DNA of 64,000 bases from Petrolisthes cinctipes (lineage: Eukaryota > Arthropoda > Malacostraca > Decapoda > Porcellanidae), in NCBI GenBank assembly GCA_033782935.1, contig JAWQEG010000506.1, forward strand, positions 868,001 to 932,000, given 5' to 3'. The notes beneath the pieces are model-generated. The model did no database searches. It had not been told where the DNA came from and saw only the letters and a program-made list of their open reading frames with translations. A program made the translations under genes and the position numbers. Shown piece by piece: positions 53,461 through 64,000 of the stretch (its first letter is position 1; each line of letters starts with the position of its first letter).

Positions 53461-54903
53461 TATGTGCATGAATCTTCTGTAACCGTTTATATTTCAAATT
53501 CAGACTCAAAACACCCGAAAATTCGATATTTTGGGGTCCCATAAGCGATCTGTACATGCCTACTCCGTGTTAGAGTATTTTTTAAATGCAGGCTCAAAAC
53601 ATGTTGAAAATCGAAATTTTAGGTGCCCAAAGTCAAAATGTGTATGCATCTTCTGTACCCGTTTATATCTTAAATTCAGGCTCAAAACACCCGAAAATTC
53701 GATATTTTTGGGTCCCAGAAGCGATCTGTACATGCCTACTAAGTGCTAGAATATTTTCATAATATAGGCCCACAACATGTTAAAAATCGATATTTTAGGC
53801 GCTCAAAGTCGATATGTGCATGCATATTCTGTACCCGTTTATATCTCAAATTAAGGCTCAAAACACTCGAAAATTCGATATTTTGGGGTCCCAGAAGCGA
53901 TCTGTACATGCCTACTCCTTGCTAGAATGTTTTCAAGATACAGACCCAAAACATGCTGAAAATCGATATTTTAGGTGCCTAAAGTCAAAATGTGCATGCA
54001 TCTTCTGTACCCGTTTATATCTTAAATTCAGGCTCAAAACACCCGAAAATTCAATATTTTTGGGTCCCAGAATCGATCTATACATGCCTACTAAGTGTTA
54101 GAATATTTTCAAACTATTGGCCCAAAACATGCTAAAAATCGATATTTTAGGTGCCCAAAGTCGATATATGCATGCATATTCTGTACCCGTTTATATCTCA
54201 AATTAAGGTTCAAAACACCCGAAAATTCGATGTTTTTGGGTCCCAGAAGCAATCTGTACATGCCTACTCCTTGCTAGAATGTTTTCAAGATACAGACCCA
54301 AAACATGCTCAAAATCGATATTTTAGGTGCAAAAAGTCGATATGTGCATGCATCTTCAGTACACGTTTACTTCTCAAACTCAGGCTCAAAACACCCGAAA
54401 ACTCAATATTTTTGGGTCCCAGTAGCGATCTGTACATGGCTACTCTGTGTTAGAGTATTTTCAAAATACAGGACCAAAACATGCTCAAAATCGATATTTT
54501 AGGTGCCCAAAGTCGATATGTGCATGCTTCTTCTGTACCCGTTTATATCTCAAATTCAGGCTCAAAACACCCGAAAAATCGATTTTTTTGGGTCCCAGAA
54601 GCAATCTGTACATGCCTACTCAGTGCTGATTATTTTTAAAATATAGGCCAAAAACATGCTCAAAATCGATATTTTGGGTGCCCAAAGTCGATATGTGCAT
54701 GCATCTTCTGTACCCATTTATATCTAAAATTCAGGCTCAAAACACAGGAAAATTAGATATTTTTGGGTCCCAGAAGCAATCTCTACATGCCTACTCCTTG
54801 CTAGAATGTTTTCAAGATACAGACCCAAAACATGCCCCAAATCGATATTTTAGGTGCAAAAAGTCAATATGTGCATGCATCTTCAGTACCCGTTTATATA
54901 TCA
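53461..54903. repeat. Second copy of the 50,748-52,190 block
   Basis: Matches 50,748-52,190 at +2,713. Part of it (about 53,530-54,480) is repeated again at +1,759 in the 9-mer region, and 53,776-54,856 reappears at 61,870-62,950 (+8,094). It therefore looks like a source or intermediate for several later copies. Confidence 0.78.
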
Positions 54904-55265
54904 AATTCAGACTCAAAACACCCGAAAATTCGATATTTTTTGGTCCCAGAAGTGATCTGTACATGCCTACTCCGTGTTAGAGTATTTTCAAAATACAGGC
55001 CCAAAACATGCTAAAAATCGATATTTTGGGTACCCAAAGACGATATGTGCATGCATCTTCTGTTCTCGTTTACATCTCAAACTCAGGCTCAAAACACCCG
55101 AAAATTCAATATTTTTGGGTCCCAGAAGCTATCTGTACATGCCTACTCAGTGCTAGAAAATTTTCAAAATATAGGCCCAAAATATGCTAAAAATCGATAT
55201 TTTAGGTGCCCAAAGTCGATATGTGCATGAATCTTCAGTACCCGTTTATATATCAAATTCAGACT

Positions 55266-56849
55266 CAAAACACCCGAAAATTCGATATTTTTTGGTCCCA
55301 TAAGCGATCTGTACATGCCTACTCCGTGTTAGAGTATTTTTTAAATGCAGGCTCAAAACATGTTGAAAATCGAAATTTTAGGTGCCCAAAGTCAAAATGT
55401 GTATGCATCTTCTGTACCCGTTTATATCTTAAATTCAGGCTCAAAACACCCGAAAATTCGATATTTTTGGGTCCCAGAAGCGATCTGTACATGCCTACTA
55501 AGTGCTAGAATATTTTCAAAATATAGGCCAACAACATGCTAAAAATCGATATTTTGGGTGAACAAAGTCGATATTTGCATGCATCTTCTGTACCCGTTTA
55601 TATCTCAAATTAAGGCTCAAAACACTCGAAAATTCGATATTTTGGGGTCCCAGAAGCGATCTGTACATGCCTACTCCTTGCTAGAATGTTTTCAAGATAC
55701 AGACCCAAAACATGCTGAAAATCGATATTTTAGGTGCCTAAAGTCAAAATGTGCATGCATCTTCTGTACCCGTTTATATTTTAAATTCAGGCTCAAAACA
55801 CCCGAAAATTCAATATTTTTGGGTCCCAGAAGCGATCTGTACATGCCTACTAAGTGTTAGAATATTTTCAAACTATTGGCCCAAAACATGCTAAAAATCG
55901 ATATTTTAGGTGCCCAAAGTCGATATGTGCATGCATATTCTGTACCCGTTTATATCTCAAATTAAGGTTCAAAAACCCCGAAAATTCGATGTTTTTGGGT
56001 CCCAGAAGCAATCTGTACATGCCTACTCCTTGCTAGAATGTTTTCAAGATACAGACCCAAAACATGCTCAAAATCGATATTTTAGGTGCAAAAAGTCGAT
56101 ATGTTTATGCATCTTCAGTACACGTTTACTTCTCAAACTCAGGCTCAAAACACCCGAAAACTCAATATTTTTGGGTCCCAGTAGCGATCTGTACATGGCT
56201 ACTCTGTGTTAGAGTATTTTCAAAATACAGGACCAAAACATGCTCAAAATCGTTATTTTAGGTGCCCAAAGTCGATATGTGCATGCTTCTTCTGTACCCG
56301 TTTATATCTCAAATTCAAGCTCAAAACACAGGAAAATTAGATATTTTTGGGTCCCAGAAGCAATCTCTACATGCCTACTCCTTGCTAGAATGTTTTCAAG
56401 ATACAGATCCAAAACATGCCCCAAATCGATATTTTAGGTGCAAAAAGTCAATATGTGCATGCATCTTCAGTACCCGTTTATATATCAAATTCAGGCTCAA
56501 AACACCCGAAAATTCAATATTTTTGGGTCTCATAAGCGATCTGTACATGCCTACTCAATGTTAGAGTATTTTCATAATATAGGCCCAAAACATGCTAAAA
56601 ATCGATATTTTGGGTGAACAAAGTCGATATTTGCATGCATCTTCTGTACCCGTTTATATCTCATATTCAGGCTCAAAACACCCGAAAATTCGATATTTTT
56701 GGGTCCCAAAAGCGATCTGTACATGCCTACTACTTGCTAGAATGTTTTCAAGATACAGACCCAAAACATACTCGAAATCGATATGTTAGGTGCAAAAAGT
56801 CGATATGTGCATGCATCTTCAGTACCCGTTTACATCTCAAACTCAGGCT
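55266..56849. repeat. 9-monomer tandem duplication, copy 1
   Basis: A 1,584-bp block (exactly 9 x 176) repeated immediately at 56,850. Rare variants are shared at every landmark checked: GATATGTTTATGC (56,100), CAGATCCAAAACATGCC (56,405), AACATACTCGAAATCG (56,766), and a pair of GGTGAACAAAGTCGATATTTG sites. I found no mismatch, so this is probably one of the youngest events in the window. Confidence 0.9.
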
Positions 56850-58450
56850 CAAAACACCCGAAAATTCGATATTTTTTGGTCCCATAAGCGATCTGTACAT
56901 GCCTACTCCGTGTTAGAGTATTTTTTAAATGCAGGCTCAAAACATGTTGAAAATCGAAATTTTAGGTGCCCAAAGTCAAAATGTGTATGCATCTTCTGTA
57001 CCCGTTTATATCTTAAATTCAGGCTCAAAACACCCGAAAATTCGATATTTTTGGGTCCCAGAAGCGATCTGTACATGCCTACTAAGTGCTAGAATATTTT
57101 CAAAATATAGGCCAACAACATGCTAAAAATCGATATTTTGGGTGAACAAAGTCGATATTTGCATGCATCTTCTGTACCCGTTTATATCTCAAATTAAGGC
57201 TCAAAACACTCGAAAATTCGATATTTTGGGGTCCCAGAAGCGATCTGTACATGCCTACTCCTTGCTAGAATGTTTTCAAGATACAGACCCAAAACATGCT
57301 GAAAATCGATATTTTAGGTGCCTAAAGTCAAAATGTGCATGCATCTTCTGTACCCGTTTATATTTTAAATTCAGGCTCAAAACACCCGAAAATTCAATAT
57401 TTTTGGGTCCCAGAAGCGATCTGTACATGCCTACTAAGTGTTAGAATATTTTCAAACTATTGGCCCAAAACATGCTAAAAATCGATATTTTAGGTGCCCA
57501 AAGTCGATATGTGCATGCATATTCTGTACCCGTTTATATCTCAAATTAAGGTTCAAAAACCCCGAAAATTCGATGTTTTTGGGTCCCAGAAGCAATCTGT
57601 ACATGCCTACTCCTTGCTAGAATGTTTTCAAGATACAGACCCAAAACATGCTCAAAATCGATATTTTAGGTGCAAAAAGTCGATATGTTTATGCATCTTC
57701 AGTACACGTTTACTTCTCAAACTCAGGCTCAAAACACCCGAAAACTCAATATTTTTGGGTCCCAGTAGCGATCTGTACATGGCTACTCTGTGTTAGAGTA
57801 TTTTCAAAATACAGGACCAAAACATGCTCAAAATCGTTATTTTAGGTGCCCAAAGTCGATATGTGCATGCTTCTTCTGTACCCGTTTATATCTCAAATTC
57901 AAGCTCAAAACACAGGAAAATTAGATATTTTTGGGTCCCAGAAGCAATCTCTACATGCCTACTCCTTGCTAGAATGTTTTCAAGATACAGATCCAAAACA
58001 TGCCCCAAATCGATATTTTAGGTGCAAAAAGTCAATATGTGCATGCATCTTCAGTACCCGTTTATATATCAAATTCAGGCTCAAAACACCCGAAAATTCA
58101 ATATTTTTGGGTCTCATAAGCGATCTGTACATGCCTACTCAATGTTAGAGTATTTTCATAATATAGGCCCAAAACATGCTAAAAATCGATATTTTGGGTG
58201 AACAAAGTCGATATTTGCATGCATCTTCTGTACCCGTTTATATCTCATATTCAGGCTCAAAACACCCGAAAATTCGATATTTTTGGGTCCCAAAAGCGAT
58301 CTGTACATGCCTACTACTTGCTAGAATGTTTTCAAGATACAGACCCAAAACATACTCGAAATCGATATGTTAGGTGCAAAAAGTCGATATGTGCATGCAT
58401 CTTCAGTACCCGTTTACATCTCAAACTCAGGCTCAAAACACCCGAAAATT
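56850..58450. repeat. 9-monomer tandem duplication, copy 2
   Basis: Matches copy 1 at +1,584 to about 58,450. There the copies differ: 58,450 continues with CAATATTTTTGGGTCCCAG, whereas the end of copy 1 enters the next unit with CGATATTTTTTGGTCCCAT. Parts reappear at 59,958-60,290 (+1,760) and 62,960-63,540 (+4,926). Confidence 0.88.
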
Positions 58451-58998
58451 CAATATTTTTGGGTCCCAGAAGCGATCTGTACATGCCTACTCAGTGCTAG
58501 AATATTTTCAAAATATAAGCCCAAAACATGCTAAAAATCGATATTTTAGGTGCCAAAAGTCGATATGTGCATGCATCTTCTGTTCCCGTTTATATCACAA
58601 ATTCAGGCTCAAAACACCCGAAAATTCGATATTTTTGGGTCCCAGAAGCAATCTGTACATGCCTACTCCTTGCTAGAATGTTTTCATAATACAGGACCAA
58701 AACATGCTCAAAATCGATATTTTGGGTGCCCAAAGTCGATATGTGCATGCTTCTTCTGTACCCGTTTATATCTCAAATTCAGGCTCAAAACACCCGAAAA
58801 TTCGATATTTTTGGGACACAGAAGCGTTCTGTACATGCCTACTATTTGCTAGAATGTTTTCAAGATTCAGACCCAAAACAAGCTAAAAATCGATATTTTA
58901 GGTGCCCAAAGTCAAAATGTGTTTGCATCTTCTGTACACGTTTATATCTCATATTCATGCTCAAAACACCCGAAAATTCGATATTTTGAGGTCCCAAA

Positions 58999-59323
58999 AG
59001 CGATATGTACATGCCTACTCCGTGTTAAAGTATTTTCAAAATACAGGCTTAAAACATGCTGAAAATCGATATTTTAGGTGCCCAAAGTAGATATATGCAT
59101 GAATCTTCTGTAACCGTTTATATTTCAAATTCAGACTCAAAACACCCGAAAATTCGATATTTTGGGGTCCCAGAAGTGATCTGTACATGCCTACTCCGTG
59201 TTAGAGTATTTTCAAAATACAGGCCCAAAACATGCTAAAAATCGATATTTTGGGTACCCAAAGACGATATGTGCATGCATCTTCTGTTCTCGTTTACATC
59301 TCAAACTCAGGCTCAAAACACCC
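58999..59323. repeat. Duplicated 325-bp segment at 528-bp spacing, copy 1
   Basis: About 1.85 monomers repeated exactly three monomers downstream (59,527-59,851). Shared markers are GGTGCCCAAAGTAGATATATG, CCAGAAGTGATCTG and GGTACCCAAAGACGATATG. One difference was seen: CATGCTAAAAATCG here against CATGCTACAAATCG at 59,761. Confidence 0.82.
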
Positions 59324-59526
59324 GAAAATTCGATATTTTGGGGTCCCAGAAGCGATCTGTACATGCCTACTGCGTGTTAGAATATTTTCAAAATACTGGC
59401 CCAAAACATGCCCCAAATCGATATTTTAGGTGCAAAAAGTCAATATGTGCATGCATCTTCAGTACCCGTTTATATATCAAATTCAGGCTCAAAACAACCG
59501 AAAATTCAATATTTTTGGGTCTCATA

Positions 59527-59851
59527 AGCGATATGTACATGCCTACTCCGTGTTAAAGTATTTTCAAAATACAGGCTTAAAACATGCTGAAAATCGATAT
59601 TTTAGGTGCCCAAAGTAGATATATGCATGAATCTTCTGTAACCGTTTATATTTCAAATTCAGACTCAAAACACCCGAAAATTCGATATTTTGGGGTCCCA
59701 GAAGTGATCTGTACATGCCTACTCCGTGTTAGAGTATTTTCAAAATACAGGCCCAAAACATGCTACAAATCGATATTTTGGGTACCCAAAGACGATATGT
59801 GCATGCATCTTCTGTTCTCGTTTACATCTCAAACTCAGGCTCAAAACACCC
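59527..59851. repeat. Duplicated 325-bp segment at 528-bp spacing, copy 2
   Basis: Copy of 58,999-59,323 with a single A-to-C change near 59,766. The 203 bp between the copies belong to a different class (CATGCCCCAAATCG), which also recurs at +1,408 near 60,816. Confidence 0.82.
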
Positions 59852-61869
59852 GAAAATTCAATATTTTTGGGTCTCATAAGCGATCTGTACATGCCTACTC
59901 AATGTTAGAGTATTTTCATAATATAGGCCCAAAACATGCTCAAAATCTATATTTTGGGTGAACAAAGTCGATATTTGCATGAATCTTCTGTACCCGTTTA
60001 TATCTCATATTCAGGCTCAAAACACCCGAAAATTCGATATTTTTTGGTCCCAAAAGCGATCTGTACATGCCTACTACTTGCTAGAATGTTTTCAAGATAC
60101 AGACCCAAAACATGCTCGAAATCGATATGTTAGGTGCAAAAAGTCGATATGTGCATGCATCTTCAGTACCCGTTTACATCTCAAACTCAGGCTCAAAACA
60201 CCCGAAAATTCAATATTTTTGGGTCCCAGAAGCGATCTGTACATGCCTACTCAGTGCTAGAATACTTTCAAAATATAAGCCCAAAACATGCTAAAAATCG
60301 ATATTTTGGGTGCCAAAAGTCGATATGTGCATGCATCTTCTGTACCCGTTTATATCTCAAATTCAGGCTCAAAACACCCGAAAATCCGATATTTTTGGGT
60401 CCCAGAAGAGATCTGTACATGCCTACTCCATGTTAGAATATTTTCAAAATACATGACCAAAACATGCTCAAAATCGATATTTTGGGTGCCCAAAGTCGAT
60501 ATGTGCATGCTTCTTCTGTACCCGTTTATATCTCAAATTCAGGCTCAAAACACCCGAAAATTCGATATTTTTGGGACACAGAAGCGTTCTGAACATACCT
60601 ACTATTTGCTAGAATGTTTTCAAGATTCAGACCCAAAACAAGCTAAAATTCGATATTTTAGGTGCCCAAAGTCAAAATGTGTTTGCATCTTCTGTACACA
60701 TTTATATCTCATATTCATGCTCAAAACACCCGAAAATTCGATATTTTGGGGTCCCAAAAGCGATATGTACATGCCTACTGCGTGTTAGAATATTTTCAAA
60801 ATACTTGCACAAAACATGCCCCAAATCGATATTTTAGGTGCAAAAAGTCAATATGTGCATGCATCTTCAGTACCCGTTTATATATCAAATTCAGGCTCAA
60901 AACACTCGAAAATTCATTATTTTTGGGTCTCATAAGCGATCTGTAAATGCCTACTCAATGTTAGAGTATTTTCATAATATAGGCCCAAAACATGCTCAAA
61001 ATCTATATTTTGGGTGAACAAAGTCGATATTTGCATGCACCTTTGTACCCGTTTATATCTCATATTCAGGCTCAAAACACCCGAAAATTCGATATTTTTG
61101 GGTTCCAAAAGCGATCTGTACATGCCTACTACTTGCTAGAATGTTTTCAAGATACATACCTAAAACATGCTCAAAATCGATATTTTAGGTGCAAAAAGTC
61201 GATATGTGCATGCATCTTCAGTACCCGTTTACATCTCAAACTCAGGCTCAAAACACCCGAAAATTCCATATTTTTGGGTCCCAGAAGCGATCTGTACATG
61301 CCTACTCAGTGCTAGAATATTTTCAAAATATAGGCAAAAAACATGCTAAAAATTGATATTTTGGGTGCCAAAAGTCGATATGTGCATGCATCTTCTGTTC
61401 CCGTTTATATCTCAAATTCAGGCTCAAAACACTCGAAAATTCGATATTTTTGGGTCCCAGAAGCAATCTGTACATGCCTACTCCTTGCTATAATGTTTTC
61501 ATAATACAGAACCAAAACATGCTCAAAATCGATATTTTAGGTGCCCAAAGTCAAAATGTGCATGCTTCTTCTGTACCCGTTTATATCTCAAATTCAGGCT
61601 CAAAACACCCGAAAATTCGATATTTTTGGGTTGCAGAAGCGTTCTGTACATGCCTACTCCTTGCTAGAATGTTTTCAAGATTCAGACCCAAAACAAGCTA
61701 AAAATCGATATTTTAGGTGCCCAAAGTCAAAATGTGTGTGCATCTTCTGTACACGTTTATATCTCATATTCATGCTCAAAACACCCGAAAATTCGATATT
61801 TTGGGGTCCCAAAAGCGATATGTACATGCCTACTCCGTGTTAAAGTATTTTCAAAATACAGGCTTAAAA

Positions 61870-62950
61870 TGTGCTGAAAATCGATATTTTGGGTGCCCAA
61901 AGTCGATATGTGCATGCATATTCTGTACACGTTTATATCTCAAATTCAGGCTCAAAACACTCGAAAATTCGATATTTTGGGGTCCCAGAAGCGATCTGTA
62001 CATGCCTACTCCTTGCTAGAATGTTTTCAAGATACAGACCCAAAACATGCTGAAAATCAATATTTTAGGTGCCTAAAGTCAAAATGTGAATGCATCTTCT
62101 GTACCCGTTTATATCTTAAATTCAGGCTCAAAACACCCGAAAATTCAATATTTTTGGGTCCCAGAAGCGATCTGTACATGCCTACTAAGTGTTAGAATAT
62201 TTTCAAACTATTGGCCCAAAACATGCTAAATATCTATATTTTAGGTGCCCAAAATCGATATGTGCATGCATATTCTGTACCCGTTTATATCTCAAATTAA
62301 GGTTCAAAACACCCGAAAATTCGACGTTTTTGGGTCCCAGAAGCAATCTGTACATGCCTACTCCTTGCTAGAATGTTTTCAAGATACAGACCCAAAACAT
62401 GCTCAAAATCGATATTTTAGGTGCAAAAAGTCGATATGTGCATGCATCTTCAGTACACGTTTACTTCTCAAACTCAGGCTCAAAACACCCGAAAACTCAA
62501 TATTTTTGGGTCCCAGTAGCGATCTGTACATGGCTACTCTGTGTTAGAGTATTTTCAAAATACAGGCCCAAAACATGCTCAAAATCGATATTTTAGGTGC
62601 CCAAAGTCGATATGTGCATGCTTCTTCTGTACCCGTTTATATCTCAAATTCAGGCTCAAAACACCCGAAAAATCGATTTTTTTGGGTCCCAGAAGCAATC
62701 TGTACATGCCTACTCAGTGCTGATTATTTTTATAATATAGGCCCAAAACATGCTCAAAATCGATATTTTGGGTGCCCAAAGTCGATATGTGCATGCATCT
62801 TCTGTACCCATTTATATCTTAAATTCAGGCTCAAAACACAGGAAAATTAGATATTTTTGGGTCCCAGAAGCAATCTCTACATGCCTACTCCTTGCTAGAA
62901 TGTTTTCAAGATACAGGCCCAAAACATGCCCCAAATCGATATTTTAGGTG
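61870..62950. repeat. Third copy of the 53,776-54,856 block
   Basis: Six monomers matching 53,776-54,856 at +8,094 bp (46 monomers minus 2). Shared features are CTATTGGCCCAAAAC, TTTACTTCTCAAACTC, GTAGCGATCTGTACATGG and AATCGATTTTTTTGGG. The substitutions seen (AATATCTATATTTTAGG at 62,230; TTCGACGTTTTTGGG at 62,319) make it more diverged than the 9-mer pair. Confidence 0.78.
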
Positions 62951-64000
62951 CAAAAAGTCAATATGTGCATGCATCTTCAGTACCCGTTTATATATCAAAT
63001 TCAGGCTCAAAACACCCGAAAATTCAATATTTTTGGGTCTCATAAGCGATATGTCCATGCCTACTCAATGTTAGAGTATTTTCATAATATAGGCCCAAAA
63101 CATGCTAAAAATCGATATTTTGGGTGAACAAAGTCGATATTTGCATGCATCTTCTGTACCCGTTTATATCTCATATTCAGGCTCAAAACACCCGAAAATT
63201 CGATATTTTTGGGTCCCAAAAGCGATCTGTACATGCCTACTACTTGCTAGAATGTTTTCAAGATACAGACCCAAAACATGCTCGAAATCGATATGTTAGG
63301 TGCAAAAAGTCGATATGTGCATGCATCTTCAGTACCCGTTTACATCTCAAACTCAGGCTCAAAACACCCGAAAATTCAATATTTTTGGGTCCCAGAAGCG
63401 ATCTGTACATGCCTACTCAGTCCTAGAATATTTTCAAAATATAATCCCAAAACATGCTAAAAATCGATATTTTGGGTGCCAAAAGTCGATATGTGCATGC
63501 ATCTTCAGTACCCGTTTATATCTCAAATTCAGGCTCAAAACACCCGAAAATTCGATATTTTTGGGACACAGAAGCGTTGTGTACATGCCTACTCCATGCT
63601 AGAATGTTTTCAAGATTCAGACCCAAAACAAGCTAAAAATCGATATTTTAGGTGAACAAAGTAGATATATGAATGAATCTTCTGAAACCGTTTATATTTC
63701 AAATTCAGACTCAAAACACCCGAAAATTCGATATTTTGGGGTCCCATAAGCGATCTGTACATGCCTACTCCGTGTTAGAGTATTTTTGAAATACATGCTC
63801 AAAACATGTTGAAAATCGAAATTTTAGGTGCCCAAAGTTAAAATGTGTATGCATCTTCTGTACCCGTTTATATCTTAAATTCAGGCTCAAAACACCCGAA
63901 AATTCGATATTTTTGGGTGCCAAAAGCGATCTGTACATGCCTACTAAGTGCTAGAATATTTTCAAAATATAGGCCCAAAACATGCTAAAAATCGATATTT

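Larger units (their letters stand above)
1..64000. repeat. Satellite DNA array, 176-bp monomer, whole window
   Basis: Landmarks such as GGGTCCCAGAAGCGATCTG, CTGTACATGCCTACT and AAAATCGATATTTT recur every 176 bp from base 1 to base 64,000, always in the same orientation, giving about 364 copies. Spacing departs from 176 only by small indels, an 8-bp deletion variant (168 bp) and one 101-bp deletion. No unique sequence, transposon or gene breaks the array, and both window edges fall inside monomers. Open frames of 60-193 codons are by-products of the repeat: 176 is not a multiple of 3, so each frame rotates from monomer to monomer, and the translations are only shifted versions of the same monomer. 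A nucleosome-sized monomer with higher-order structure suggests eukaryotic centromeric or heterochromatic satellite; that role is inferred. The family is not recognised. Confidence 0.98.
48516..64000. repeat. Right-hand satellite domain with its own variants
   Basis: About 88 monomers of the same family. It carries variants rare or absent to the left: AGGAAAATTAGAT (about 48,688, 52,033, 54,747, 56,329, 57,913 and 62,841), CATGCCCCAAATCG, and GGTGAACAAAGTCG. Class order differs from U1/U2 and includes several overlapping duplications at spacings of 528, 1,408, 1,584, 1,759-1,760, 2,713, 4,926 and 8,094 bp. The mixture suggests a locally homogenised sub-array. No gene or foreign insertion is seen. 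Confidence 0.85.

Noticed and set aside
1..64000. CRISPR-like or prokaryotic tandem repeats
   Set aside because: Repeats are contiguous with no unique spacers, the unit is 176 bp, and no associated genes exist.
1..64000. Derivation from a transposon or retroelement
   Set aside because: I see no terminal repeats, target-site duplications, polypurine tract, primer-binding site or transposase/reverse-transcriptase remnants; an origin from one remains possible but unsupported.
1..64000. tRNA, rRNA or other structured RNA genes
   Set aside because: No A/B-box-plus-cloverleaf pattern or rRNA-like conserved tract was seen in any monomer class.
1..64000. Naming the satellite after a known centromeric family of similar length
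   Set aside because: The length fits several plant and animal satellites but I do not recognise the sequence. A database search with the consensus would decide.

Overview
The whole 64 kb window is one uninterrupted satellite DNA array. A unit of about 176 bp, roughly 40% G+C in its consensus, repeats head to tail in a single orientation from the first base to the last, giving about 364 copies. I see no protein gene, tRNA, rRNA, transposon, CRISPR array or unique spacer. Long arrays of a nucleosome-sized monomer with higher-order structure are typical of centromeric, pericentromeric or other heterochromatic DNA in eukaryotes. I do not recognise the family and cannot name the organism. Variation at CpG sites looks like deamination of methylated cytosine, which would fit a CpG-methylating genome such as a plant or vertebrate but does not prove one.

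The array has at least four levels. (1) The 176-bp monomer is itself an old dimer of two 88-bp halves, about 65% identical by ungapped comparison of my hand-read consensus. (2) Monomers fall into recognisable classes. The commonest order is a pentamer of about 880 bp, here called gamma-epsilon-zeta-delta-alpha. A separate beta class, with GGTGCAAAAAGTC and CAGTACACGTTTACAT, dominates other tracts. (3) Multi-monomer blocks are duplicated in tandem: 22/20-mers at 1-7,364, 16/17-mers at 14,401-20,209, 8-mers at 20,950-23,530, 18/21-mers at 41,670-48,515 and 9-mers at 55,266-58,450. (4) A macro-unit covers 5,371-26,134 (about 118 monomers) and recurs at 26,135-40,200 (about 80 monomers), with a third partial copy starting at 40,201. 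The macro-units differ mainly by gain or loss of whole monomers, as expected from in-register unequal exchange.

Layout: 1-7,816 is a 22-mer/20-mer tandem with the start of a third copy; 5,371-42,430 is the macro-repeat domain; 41,670-48,515 is an 18/21-mer tandem that grew out of the third macro-copy; 48,516-64,000 is a right-hand domain with its own diagnostic variants and the most recent-looking amplification. All comparisons were made by eye at landmark positions, so block edges are approximate, usually within some tens of bases, and identity figures should be recomputed.
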